Shown here in pieces: positions 1 to 7,466 of a stretch of 64,000 bases of DNA. Both the position numbers and the translations under genes were made by a program. How positions within the stretch are numbered: position 1 is the stretch's first letter; each line of letters begins with the position of its first letter. This stretch comes from Salinicoccus halitifaciens (GTDB taxonomy: Bacteria > Bacillota > Bacilli > Staphylococcales > Salinicoccaceae). The stretch is taken from assembly GCF_021026095.1 (NCBI RefSeq), contig NZ_JAJNCU010000002.1:310001-374000 (forward strand). Direction: 5' to 3'. Under the pieces are notes generated by a model. That model did not search any database and was not told the DNA's origin. It worked only from the letters and a program-made list of their open reading frames with translations.

Positions 1-305
1 GGATGTTCGGTTTTCTGATAAACTTCCTTTTAACGCCTTTAGCAGGATGGACAGCATTCACAGCCCCTTTGGTTGAACTTGCTAGGGATCTTAACATTAA
101 TCCTTTGCCGGTACTATATTCGTATATTCAAGGATTGGAGCAGGTCCTGTTTCCATATGAATATGCAACTTTATTGATAATATTTGGCTTTGGTATGATG
201 AGCATGGGTCAATTTATAAAATATAATCTTGTCCGGGCAGTGATCAGTGGTGTTGCGATTGCTGTTCTATTTATACCTTACTGGTATTTGATCGGTCTCC
301 TGTAA
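1..305 (+). CDS. C-terminal end of an SLC13/DASS-type anion permease (partial)
   Basis: Only the last 100 or so residues lie in the window; the gene begins upstream. The fragment is very hydrophobic, with about three membrane spans and a conserved-looking stretch LPVLYSYIQGLEQVLFPYEY that resembles the last part of divalent anion:sodium symporters (SLC13/CitT class), where a re-entrant loop and final helices follow. It ends with a helix and a short tail directly before a bidirectional hairpin terminator shared with the convergent ArsA-like gene. The substrate cannot be read from this fragment. Base composition looks more A+T-rich than the genes that follow. Family assignment is moderate; another permease superfamily is possible. 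Confidence 0.6.
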   Translation, partial: MFGFLINFLLTPLAGWTAFTAPLVELARDLNINPLPVLYSYIQGLEQVLFPYEYATLLIIFGFGMMSMGQFIKYNLVRAVISGVAIAVLFIPYWYLIGLL

Positions 306-309
306 ATTG

Positions 310-361
310 AAAAAACTCTGTGCTGATATTGGGGCGTTCCGATTTCAGCACAGAGTTTTTT
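310..361. terminator. Bidirectional hairpin terminator
   Basis: A 17-bp stem (AAAAAACTCTGTGCTGA with its complement) closes an 18-nt loop and has A and T runs at both ends. It serves the permease from the left and the convergent ArsA-like gene, whose TAA stop overlaps the right arm. Confidence 0.85.
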
Positions 362-1304
362 ATCGTCGATTATTATCCAGTATATAGTTTTCACTGAACG
401 CATCCAGCTCATCGAGCGTCGTGATGTCATGTGGGAGCAGGGGCACATGGATTTTCCTCTGAGCCTTAAAAGTCTCCTCTATCTCCTCGAGGTACCGCTT
501 CTCATGCGTCCGCCTCTGTTCAAGGAAAGTCCCATCCGCTTCATCCGGGAGGACTTTATTGACGATTATAGTTTTTACATGGAGGTGGTACTGATCGAGC
601 AGATCGATCGCCTTCCGTGTCTCAAGTATCGGCAGCCTTTCAGGATTCAGTACGAATATGAAGCCCGTCTTATTCGATTCAAGCATAATCTCGCGTGCCT
701 TTGAAAAGCGGTTCTGCCGCTCAAGCAGCACTTCGTAGATCGGATCTTCGATCGGCTCGCCGTCATTCAAGAGCTGGGTGTAGTTCTCGTTCGTCTTCCT
801 GCGCTTTTTCAAGAGGCCTTCAATCCAGACGCCCATCAGTTCGGGCAGTGTCAACAGCCGGATCGTATGCCCGGTCGGCGCAGTGTCGAAGACGAGGTGG
901 TCATATTCCTTCTCCTCTTCAAGGATGATGGAAATGAGCTTATCAAAGAGTGCCGACTCATCCGCCCCGGGTGAGGCTTTGGCGGTGTCGAGCTGCCGGT
1001 TGACCTCCTCGATCATGCTGGAGTGGACGGTTCCCTTGATGTTCTCCTTCACCTGATTGATGTACTTTGTCGTTTCACGCTCCGGATCGATCTCGAGGGC
1101 GTGCAGGTTTTCCGTGATCTTCTGAGTTTCCCCGCCGATCTTCATCGAAAATATGTCGCCGAGGTTGTGCGCCGGATCGGTCGAGATCAGTAGCGTCTTC
1201 TTATTTTCTTTTGCGAGTTTCCACGCGATGGCCGCGGCGGACGTGGATTTACCCACGCCACCTTTGCCGCCGACGAATATTATTTTATGATGCAGTGCGT
1301 CCAT
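360..1304 (-). CDS. ArsA/Get3-like P-loop ATPase without cysteines
   Basis: A 314-residue single-domain ATPase of the ArsA/Get3 (SIMIBI) class. It has the deviant Walker A GGKGGVGKST near residue 11, the switch motif STDPAHN and the A-loop-like DTAPTGHT. The start is MDALHHK, preceded by a close GAAGGAGG ribosome site; a longer frame would run into the upstream gene. No cysteine is present anywhere, so the cysteine ligands that bind arsenite in true ArsA pumps are absent, and no arsB or arsR lies nearby. It is the third gene of an operon with cstA and a small Cys-Cys protein (22-nt gap). Known relatives move tail-anchored proteins or metalloids; a role in handling or inserting its operon partners is my inference. 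Fold assignment is secure, function is not. Confidence 0.85.
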   Translation of the reverse strand: MDALHHKIIFVGGKGGVGKSTSAAAIAWKLAKENKKTLLISTDPAHNLGDIFSMKIGGETQKITENLHALEIDPERETTKYINQVKENIKGTVHSSMIEEVNRQLDTAKASPGADESALFDKLISIILEEEKEYDHLVFDTAPTGHTIRLLTLPELMGVWIEGLLKKRRKTNENYTQLLNDGEPIEDPIYEVLLERQNRFSKAREIMLESNKTGFIFVLNPERLPILETRKAIDLLDQYHLHVKTIIVNKVLPDEADGTFLEQRRTHEKRYLEEIEETFKAQRKIHVPLLPHDITTLDELDAFSENYILDNNRR

Positions 1305-1326
1305 ACGGCATCCTCCTTCAATTTGA

Positions 1327-1584
1327 TCAACAGCAACGGATGCCCGTGAGTGGTGATTTGTCCATGCCCATCCTGAGGTGCCAGTCATGGAAATCCTCGA
1401 TGATGTGCGGATAGAGCTCGAGTGTGTAATAGTAGACCGGATTCGGTATGCCGATCATTTCGGAGTAGAGTAGGAGCAGGAACATATCATCCTGATCCCT
1501 GAGCTCCCGCGCCACTTCCGTCCTGTGCGGCATCTCCAGCACTTCCTCATAATATTTGATGAGTTTTTTCACTTTATCGAGCAT
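1327..1584 (-). CDS. Small protein ending in Cys-Cys (cory-CC-star-like)
   Basis: An 85-residue soluble protein, mostly helical, with a central YYYTLELYPHIIEDFHDWHL segment and the C-terminus GIRCC, the two cysteines being the last residues. From memory this fits the small family named cory-CC-star for its C-terminal CC followed by stop; I could not confirm this by search. The preferred start is the ATG at 1584, correctly spaced after GAAGGTGAT; GTG at 1593 and ATG at 1590 are inside or too close to that site. It sits 23 nt after cstA and 22 nt before the ArsA-like gene. CstA transporters usually travel with a small YbdD/YjiX partner, so this protein may play that part here (inference). Confidence 0.7.
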   Translation of the reverse strand: MLDKVKKLIKYYEEVLEMPHRTEVARELRDQDDMFLLLLYSEMIGIPNPVYYYTLELYPHIIEDFHDWHLRMGMDKSPLTGIRCC

Positions 1585-1607
1585 AATCATCACCTTCCTT
1601 CAAAGCT

Positions 1608-3347
1608 TTAATCCTTGTACTTCTCCAATTCGTGATCGAACTTGCCGCTCAGTGCCTGGATGGCCGTGACGATGATCCAGATCGCGAATACGAAAATGAT
1701 GGCACCGAGCACAAAGAGCAGCATGTTCGAGCTGTCACCGTACCATGCCCATTCGAAGAACACCTGCACGAACATCGCATACAACGTCATGAACAGCAGG
1801 AAGATCATCGGAATCAGGGTGACCAGGTAATTCACACCTTTACGTTTCAGCCACACCGTGATCAGCAGTAAACTGATGCCCGCAAGGAGCTGGTTCGATG
1901 TACCGAACAGCGGCCAGATCAGATATCCGCCGGAACCGAATCCGCTCGGTCCTTCAGGTATGAGGACGAGTGCGGCGGTGGATAGTACCGCGACGGATGT
2001 CGCAACGTGTTTTTTAGTCAGTGCCGGCACCTTATACTCGGAGCCGATTTCCGCGATGATGTAGCGCATCAGGCGGACGGCGGTGTCGAGTGTGGTTGCG
2101 GCGAAGCTCACGACGATGATGGAGACGATCGTCGTCGCCACATGTGCCGGGATGCCGAGGCCGCCTGCAAGGATCGCTGCACCTTCGACGAAGTTGCCGA
2201 GCCCTCCGGCGTTCGCCGCTTCAAAGCTTGAGTAGACGGCTGAAAAGTCTGCCGTACTGCTGAACAGCGTTACGACCGCAATGATTGAAATGAGTGCAAG
2301 AACACCTTCACCGACGGCACCGAAGTAGCCGACGAAGCGTGCATCCGTCTCAAGGTTCAGCTGTTTGGATGACGTACCGGACGACACCAGACCGTGGAAG
2401 CCGGAAATGGCGCCGCACGCGACAGTGATGAACAGCAGCGGCAGCCATGATGTTTCGGCATCCGCGTTCGTCGCCGGCGCATTGATGGTCGGGTTCGTGA
2501 ACAGGAGACCTGCATACAGTATGATCAATCCGACCGACAGCTGATGGGAGTTAATGAAGTCCCTCGGCTGAAGCAGTTTCCATACCGGAAGCGTCGAAGC
2601 GATGTAGACATAGATGAGCAGGATGCCGATCCAGATCATGAAGGCCGTGGAGACCGACCCGAGTCCGAACAGCCCTGCGCCTTCTTCACCGCCCATATAT
2701 GAAACAAGGTCGATCTGCAGCCATGAAACCTCTGCAGTCAAGATTGCGGTTCCGTACATCACCGCAAGGGCGATCAGGGAGGGAATGAGCATTTTGACGT
2801 TGCGCTTATATGCCGCATATCCGATCCAGATCGCCAGCGGTATCTGGATGAAGACCGGCAGGACGCTCGCAGGGTATGTAATGAAGAGGTTTGCGATCAC
2901 CCATGCAAATACGGCGTTGATCATCAATACAAGCGTCAGGATGATGAACAGGAATAAAATCTTCCCGCGTCTGCCGATGAACTTCTCGGCGATCGTCCCG
3001 ATGGACTGGCCTTTATTCCGCACGGACAGTGCAAGCGTACCGAAGTCGTGCACACCCGCGGCAAAAACGGTGCCCAGGATGACCCAGAGGAATGCAGGCA
3101 GCCATCCCCAGTAGACGGCGATCGCAGGACCGAGTATCGGTGCAGCCCCCGCAACGGAAGTGAAGTGGTGGCCCCACAGGACGAATTTGTTCGTCGGGAC
3201 GAAGTCCACACCGTCCTTGTACTTATGCGCCGGGGTGATGAAATCCGGATCCAGCCTGAAGATCCTTTCTGCGATGTACTTCGAGTAATAGCGGTAACCG
3301 AGTGCGAATACCGCAAGGCCGATGACGGCCACTAATATAGCATTCAA
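1608..3347 (-). CDS. cstA: CstA-family peptide/pyruvate transporter
   Basis: A 579-residue carbon-starvation protein A with many membrane spans and the family's N-terminal signature region (PTNKFVLWGHHFTSVAGAAP near residues 52-71). Family members import peptides or pyruvate in E. coli and Corynebacterium; the substrate here is not determined. Length matches the shorter Gram-positive form. Initiation is at TTG: AAGGGGGAG lies 5 nt upstream and no in-frame ATG fits. First gene of a tight operon with the Cys-Cys protein and the ArsA-like ATPase. A 16-bp palindrome about 50 bp upstream may be its operator. Confidence 0.92.
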   Translation of the reverse strand: MNAILVAVIGLAVFALGYRYYSKYIAERIFRLDPDFITPAHKYKDGVDFVPTNKFVLWGHHFTSVAGAAPILGPAIAVYWGWLPAFLWVILGTVFAAGVHDFGTLALSVRNKGQSIGTIAEKFIGRRGKILFLFIILTLVLMINAVFAWVIANLFITYPASVLPVFIQIPLAIWIGYAAYKRNVKMLIPSLIALAVMYGTAILTAEVSWLQIDLVSYMGGEEGAGLFGLGSVSTAFMIWIGILLIYVYIASTLPVWKLLQPRDFINSHQLSVGLIILYAGLLFTNPTINAPATNADAETSWLPLLFITVACGAISGFHGLVSSGTSSKQLNLETDARFVGYFGAVGEGVLALISIIAVVTLFSSTADFSAVYSSFEAANAGGLGNFVEGAAILAGGLGIPAHVATTIVSIIVVSFAATTLDTAVRLMRYIIAEIGSEYKVPALTKKHVATSVAVLSTAALVLIPEGPSGFGSGGYLIWPLFGTSNQLLAGISLLLITVWLKRKGVNYLVTLIPMIFLLFMTLYAMFVQVFFEWAWYGDSSNMLLFVLGAIIFVFAIWIIVTAIQALSGKFDHELEKYKD

Positions 3348-3399
3348 TATGACTCCCCCTTATATTTGATATAAGAGTAAGCATATCGAATATTCTAAT

Positions 3400-3415
3400 A
3401 ATTGTAAATACAATT
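3400..3415. promoter_or_regulatory. Candidate operator upstream of cstA
   Basis: A perfect palindrome AATTGTA-AA-TACAATT lies about 50 bp upstream of the TTG start of cstA in an A+T-rich stretch. On the minus strand it overlaps a TTGTAT that could serve as a -35 element. The regulator is unknown. Confidence 0.4.
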
Positions 3416-3524
3416 TTGAACGATTCTAATCTATGAATTCTGAGGTTGAGAAGATTTCCAAATGGAATCCTTTATATTGATCATATGAAATTATACGATG
3501 GATCATCCGGAATTTTATTAGAAG

Positions 3525-3562
3525 AAAGAGGGTTCATCATGCGCCCATGATGAACCCTCTTT
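3525..3562 (-). terminator. Hairpin terminator downstream of the cupin gene and its repeats
   Basis: A perfect 17-bp stem (AAAGAGGGTTCATCATG) with a 4-nt loop. On the minus strand it follows the cupin gene and the 41-bp repeat pair, so those repeats should be in the 3' untranslated RNA. The region 3348-3681 has no gene: promoter/operator of cstA, this hairpin, then the repeats. Confidence 0.8.
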
Positions 3563-3581
3563 TTCAGCTGTACATATTTAA

Positions 3582-3663
3582 TTCCCTGCAGGTATTCGCT
3601 GGTGTCACGAGTACCTGTTAGACTTCCTGCAGGTATTCGTGAGTAATACGAGTGCCTGCTGGA
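3582..3663. repeat. Array A: two 41-bp units with an interrupted palindrome
   Basis: Two tandem 41-bp copies. Each holds GCAGGTATTCG, a 9-nt loop, then CGAGTACCTG or CGAGTGCCTG, giving a 10-9-10 dyad with one mismatch. The array lies between the cupin stop codon and its terminator. Confidence 0.75.
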
Positions 3664-3681
3664 GGTTATAAAACAGCTGCA

Positions 3682-4191
3682 TCAATCATTCCAGTAGTTG
3701 AAGAGCGGGCCGTCCTCGCCGAAGACGGGGTCCGCTTCAGGCATCGGGACTTTTTTGATGTTATCTAGCACTTCGGGGCGTTCATCCGACTCCCCGTAGT
3801 TCACATCGAATTCCACACCGCCGGGGTAGGCGCCGTAGTTCTGGTAGTCGTCGCTCGATTCGATCATCTTATGGCCGTAGCCCGCCGGCAGTATGATGAC
3901 GTCGCCTGCGCTGACGTCCACTTTTTCCCCAAGCTCGCCGCCGAGCTGGAGTGTTGCGGTGCCGGCATCCACGACGAGCACTTCGTGTGTATTGCTGTGG
4001 TAGTGGTGGAACGGGTGGACGGATCCGAGCCATTCGCCGGACCAGCCGTTTTCATGTAAAATCTTCACGGCATCATCCCTGGAATCGAGCGCCTCCCTAT
4101 AAATCAGGAGCGGCAGCTTCCAGTGGTTCGGTATCCTGCCGTCATCCTCGACTTCAATCTGTATGATTTCCATTTCCTTTGCTTCCTTCAT
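3682..4191 (-). CDS. YjlB-like cupin protein
   Basis: A 169-residue single-domain cupin. Cupin motif 1 is visible as HPFHHYHSNTHEVLVV (metal-binding histidines and glutamate) and motif 2 as AGDVIILPAGYGHKM. This matches the YjlB family of small, uncharacterised metal-binding beta-barrel proteins. Several ATG codons compete: 4191 is best spaced (9 nt) from AAAGG, 4200 is too close, and 4173 is possible. It is a single gene, followed by a 41-bp repeat pair and a strong hairpin. Its substrate or role is unknown. Confidence 0.8.
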   Translation of the reverse strand: MKEAKEMEIIQIEVEDDGRIPNHWKLPLLIYREALDSRDDAVKILHENGWSGEWLGSVHPFHHYHSNTHEVLVVDAGTATLQLGGELGEKVDVSAGDVIILPAGYGHKMIESSDDYQNYGAYPGGVEFDVNYGESDERPEVLDNIKKVPMPEADPVFGEDGPLFNYWND

Positions 4192-4330
4192 GATCATCAT
4201 CCTTTGTATAGATTACTTATCATTAACCTGTTTGAAGGGCTTTTAATCATCCACCATGGCAGGCCGGACGGGGGAGTGATATACTTTCATGTATTCTGCA
4301 AATAAAATGATCATTCAAGAGGATGGTTCC

Positions 4331-5542
4331 ATGACTGTACATATCAACAAAGGAAATGAAAATAAATACTGGATCGTCATCCTGCTCGGTGCACTCACGG
4401 CGATCGGTCCGATTTCGATGGACATGTATCTGCCGGCGCTGCCAATCGTCGCAGAAGATTTGGAGACGAGCGCCTCCCTCGTACAGCTGAGCCTGACGAC
4501 TTGCCTGATCGGCCTGGCTTTGGGCCAGTTGATGTTCGGACCGCTCAGCGACATCAAGGGCCGCAAAAGGCCGCTTGTAATCAGTCTTCTGATCTACGCT
4601 GCCGCATCGGCCGCGCTCGCTTTCACGATAAGCATCGGGCTCTTCATCGCGCTCCGTTTCATCCAGGGGTTCACGGGGGCGGCCGGCATCGTCATCGCAC
4701 GCGCCGCGGCACGGGACATCTACTCGGGTAAAAATCTGACGAAGGCATTCGCACTCCTCGCGCTCGTCAGCGGGGCGGCGCCGATACTCGCACCGATTTC
4801 AGGCGGGTTCGTATTGAACTTCGGTTCATGGCCGATCGTCTTCCTCATCATCGCAGGGATCGGTGTGCTGCTTATATTATCGGTCTTGTTTTTCTTCAAT
4901 GAGACGCACCCGGTGGAGGAAAGATCGGAAGGGACGATTTTTGCGGTCGTGAAGACTTTTGGAGACTTATTGAAGGATAAAGTGTTCCTCGGCATCTCGT
5001 TCACACAGAGCCTCATCATGTCGGCGATGTTTGCATATATCGCAGGTTCACCGTTCGTCCTTCAGAATATTTACGATGTCTCGCCGCAGCAGTTTTCACT
5101 TATATTCGCACTGAACGGCCTCGGGATCATCATCGCGGCCCAGGTGTCCGGGAGGATTGCAGGAAAAGTGGAGGAGACGAAAATCATGGGTTCCGGGGTT
5201 TTATTGTCACTCGCCGGCAGCATACTGCTTGCGATCGTCGTCGCGCTCGGACTGCCGCTCATCTTCATCGTCACCGCGCTCTTCATGGTGGTCTCGAGTG
5301 TCGGGTTCGTCTCTCCGACGGCATTTTCGCTCGGTTTGAAGAACCAGAAGAAGTCCGTCGGCAGTGCGTCGGCATTTCTCGGACTGCTGCCATTCATCGG
5401 CGGGGCTGTCGCATCCCCGCTTGTCGGACTTGCGGGTGACGAAGCTGCATGGCCGCTCGCAGTAGTCATTGCCGTCTGCAGCATCTCCGCACTTGTCATA
5501 TTCATGGTGCTCGTCCGCGGGAAGGCCGTGCAGGAGGCATAA
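4331..5542 (+). CDS. Bcr/CflA-family multidrug efflux MFS transporter
   Basis: A 403-residue, 12-helix major facilitator protein. Helix 1 carries PISMDMYLPALP, diagnostic of the Bcr/CflA drug:proton antiporters, and loop 2-3 carries GPLSDIKGRKRPL (motif A). Such proteins export bicyclomycin, chloramphenicol, sulfonamides or small peptides; the substrate here is unknown. The chosen start at 4331 has AGAGG 9-10 nt upstream; an earlier in-frame ATG at 4289 lies directly after a TATACT that looks like a -10 element. Single gene ended by a hairpin. Confidence 0.88.
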   Translation: MTVHINKGNENKYWIVILLGALTAIGPISMDMYLPALPIVAEDLETSASLVQLSLTTCLIGLALGQLMFGPLSDIKGRKRPLVISLLIYAAASAALAFTISIGLFIALRFIQGFTGAAGIVIARAAARDIYSGKNLTKAFALLALVSGAAPILAPISGGFVLNFGSWPIVFLIIAGIGVLLILSVLFFFNETHPVEERSEGTIFAVVKTFGDLLKDKVFLGISFTQSLIMSAMFAYIAGSPFVLQNIYDVSPQQFSLIFALNGLGIIIAAQVSGRIAGKVEETKIMGSGVLLSLAGSILLAIVVALGLPLIFIVTALFMVVSSVGFVSPTAFSLGLKNQKKSVGSASAFLGLLPFIGGAVASPLVGLAGDEAAWPLAVVIAVCSISALVIFMVLVRGKAVQEA

Positions 5543-5545
5543 TTC

Positions 5546-5589
5546 AAAGAACACTGAAGCCATCACGGGTTTCGGTGTTCTTTATTTTT
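5546..5589 (+). terminator. Hairpin terminator of the MFS gene
   Basis: AAAGAACACTGAA pairs with TTCGGTGTTCTTT (one G-T pair), followed by a T-rich run. Confidence 0.7.
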
Positions 5590-5641
5590 CAGGCATAAAA
5601 ATTGAAGGGGAATTCCTTTCCTGTTATTATAATTACTATTG

Positions 5642-5658
5642 TGGATAAGTGTTATCCA
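5642..5658. promoter_or_regulatory. Operator-like palindrome at the Rrf2 gene promoter
   Basis: TGGATAA-GTG-TTATCCA, a perfect 7-3-7 inverted repeat, begins 9 bp after a TATAAT at 5628-5633, so it covers the expected transcription start. It is the natural candidate for autoregulation by the Rrf2 protein encoded just downstream. Confidence 0.6.
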
Positions 5659-5692
5659 GATTATAAAAACTTTGAGGAATGCGGTGAGTGTC

Positions 5693-6175
5693 ATGCAGAT
5701 GAAGACGGGTGTCGAACAGTCGGTATACGCGGTGCTCCTGCTCAATATGCTGCCGGAGCGTGCAGTGCTCGACAGCGAGGTCATCAGTGAACAGCTCGGC
5801 GCCTCGCCAACATATATGCAGAAACTGCTCAGGAAACTGGTCAGCGCGGATATCATAAAATCCGTCACCGGGGTGAAGGGCGGCTTCAAGCTCAATAAAG
5901 ACCCGGAGGACATCAGGGTCTACGATATATATGTCGCGGTCGAAGGACAGCAGTCGCTCTACAGTTCAAGCGGCATATTGGACGGGATGCTTGAACTTGA
6001 GAAGACGGAGAGATGCTGCATCCTCGGTGAGTTGATGGAGGAAGCGGAAGCATCATGGAAAAGTGTGCTTAAGAGAGAAACCATCGCCTCACTCACCGAG
6101 GAGATCCAGTCGGAGCGCTTTGCCGGCAATACGGCGGAGCTGCAGAGCTGGATCAATGAGAAGATGGTTGTTTAA
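5693..6175 (+). CDS. Rrf2-family transcriptional regulator
   Basis: A 160-residue regulator with an N-terminal winged helix (MQMKTGVEQSVYAVLLL, then ASPTYMQKLLRKLVSADII as the recognition part and VKGGFKL as the wing). Only an adjacent Cys-Cys pair (ERCCILG) is seen in the region where Fe-S types such as IscR keep three spaced cysteines, so an iron-sulfur cluster is unlikely; thiol sensing is possible. Start at 5693 or 5699. A palindrome sits on its promoter. The next gene, a luciferase-like oxidoreductase, follows after 23 nt and is a likely target, as in electrophile-responsive YwnA/HypR-type systems. Confidence 0.88.
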   Translation: MQMKTGVEQSVYAVLLLNMLPERAVLDSEVISEQLGASPTYMQKLLRKLVSADIIKSVTGVKGGFKLNKDPEDIRVYDIYVAVEGQQSLYSSSGILDGMLELEKTERCCILGELMEEAEASWKSVLKRETIASLTEEIQSERFAGNTAELQSWINEKMVV

Positions 6176-6198
6176 TTCAAATGAAATCAGGTGGAAAT

Positions 6199-7173
6199 AT
6201 GACGCGGTTTGAGAACCATAAAGGATTCAAAAGGACTTTCAAGGAAAATAAAATGACGCTCGGCCTGATGTTCCCGCTGGAATCCTATACGGGGAGTTTC
6301 CCGGAGATGGATCCGGCAGAACAGATGCGGCTTGCCAAGATGGTGGAGGATTATGGTTTCGCATCACTGTTTGTCCGGGATGCACCGCTCTATGACCCGG
6401 ACTTCGGGGATGTCGGCGGGCTGTACGACCCGTGGATGTTCTTAAGCTATGTCGCCGCGCACACGAAGGACATTGCGCTCGGCACGGGCAGCATTGTGAC
6501 GACGCTTAGAAATCCACTGCATACGGCAAAGTCCGCAGCGACATTGGAAAAATTGTCGGACGGACGGCTTTTATTCGGTGCAGCAAGCGGTGACCGGCCA
6601 ATCGAGTTCCCGGCCTTCAAGGTCGATGCTGAAGATAAGGGTGAGCTGTTCCGGGAATCCATCGAAGTGATGCGGCAGCTGTGGCGTGAGGCGTTCCCGG
6701 AGATACAGACGGAACGCGTGAACCTCACGAAAGGTGATGTCGTCCCGAAACCGGAAATGGCCGATATCCCAGTCTTCGGCACGGGATACAGCGGACAGAC
6801 GCTGGAGTGGCTTGCCGCAAACACTGACGGATGGCTGTTCTACCCGCAGGATCTCGTCGGCCAGAAGAAACTCATCAACCAGTGGCGGGCGGCGGCGGGA
6901 AGCTTCAAACCGTTTGCGATGCCGCTTGCCCTCGATTTGTCCGAGCGGCCGGGGGAGACGGCAAAACCGCTCCCGGTCGGCTTCCGCGCGGGACGCCATT
7001 TCCTGATCGATTATCTGAACGCGTATCAGGATGCGGGCGTGAACCACGTGATGATTGCGCTGAAGCAGAACAGCCGTCCGGCTGAAGAAGTCATCCAGGA
7101 ACTCGGGGAGTACGTCGTGCCTAAATTCCCGGCACACATTGAACCGAAATACAGCTTTTTAAATTTTAAATGA
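6199..7173 (+). CDS. Luciferase-like (LLM) flavin-dependent oxidoreductase
   Basis: A 324-residue TIM-barrel monooxygenase-type protein. The N-terminal GLMFPLESYTGSFP and the central LGTGSIVTTLRNPLHTAKS match the luciferase-type oxidoreductase subfamily represented by Bacillus BA3436 (TIGR03571, from memory). These enzymes use reduced flavin; the substrate is not known. Start at ATG 6199, 5 nt after AGGTGG; the ATG at 6181 lacks a site. It lies in a probable operon with the Rrf2 gene before it and DUF896 after it (14-nt gap). Confidence 0.88.
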   Translation: MTRFENHKGFKRTFKENKMTLGLMFPLESYTGSFPEMDPAEQMRLAKMVEDYGFASLFVRDAPLYDPDFGDVGGLYDPWMFLSYVAAHTKDIALGTGSIVTTLRNPLHTAKSAATLEKLSDGRLLFGAASGDRPIEFPAFKVDAEDKGELFRESIEVMRQLWREAFPEIQTERVNLTKGDVVPKPEMADIPVFGTGYSGQTLEWLAANTDGWLFYPQDLVGQKKLINQWRAAAGSFKPFAMPLALDLSERPGETAKPLPVGFRAGRHFLIDYLNAYQDAGVNHVMIALKQNSRPAEEVIQELGEYVVPKFPAHIEPKYSFLNFK

Positions 7174-7187
7174 AATGAGGAAATAAA

Positions 7188-7412
7188 ATGATTCAAGGAT
7201 TGGACAGGATCAATGAACTTGCAAGGATACAGAAGACGGTAGGATTGACCGAGGAACAGAAAGAAGAGCAGAGGGTGCTCAGGGAAGATTACCTGAAGCA
7301 GATCAGGGGCCAGGTGCTGGATTCCTTCTCCGGCCTCACCGTCATCGACCCGCTCGGCAATGACGTCACCCCTGAAAAGCTGAAAAGGGAACAGGAACAG
7401 GGTAATATATAA
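7188..7412 (+). CDS. DUF896 family protein (YnzC-like)
   Basis: A 74-residue charged helical protein with the family pattern INELARIQKTVGLTEEQKEE and REDYLKQIRG, near-identical in layout to B. subtilis YnzC, a two-helix protein of unknown function. Ribosome site GAGGAAATAAA before ATG. Last gene of the unit, ended by a strong convergent terminator. Confidence 0.92.
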   Translation: MIQGLDRINELARIQKTVGLTEEQKEEQRVLREDYLKQIRGQVLDSFSGLTVIDPLGNDVTPEKLKREQEQGNI

Positions 7413-7418
7413 AAGATG

Positions 7419-7456
7419 AAACCGCCCGGAACAAATTTTTGTTCCGGGCGGTTTTT
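7419..7456. terminator. Bidirectional hairpin terminator
   Basis: A long G+C stem (AAACCGCCCGGAAC and complement) with A and T runs, between convergent DUF896 and antiporter genes. Confidence 0.85.
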
Positions 7457-7466
7457 GATTTGGTGT

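Noticed and set aside
360-1304. Arsenite resistance operon
   Set aside because: The ArsA-like ATPase has no cysteines and there is no arsB, arsR, arsC or arsD nearby.
7427-7446. GAAC ... GTTC palindrome as a LexA box
   Set aside because: The halves are the stem of a terminator and are separated by far more than 4 bp.
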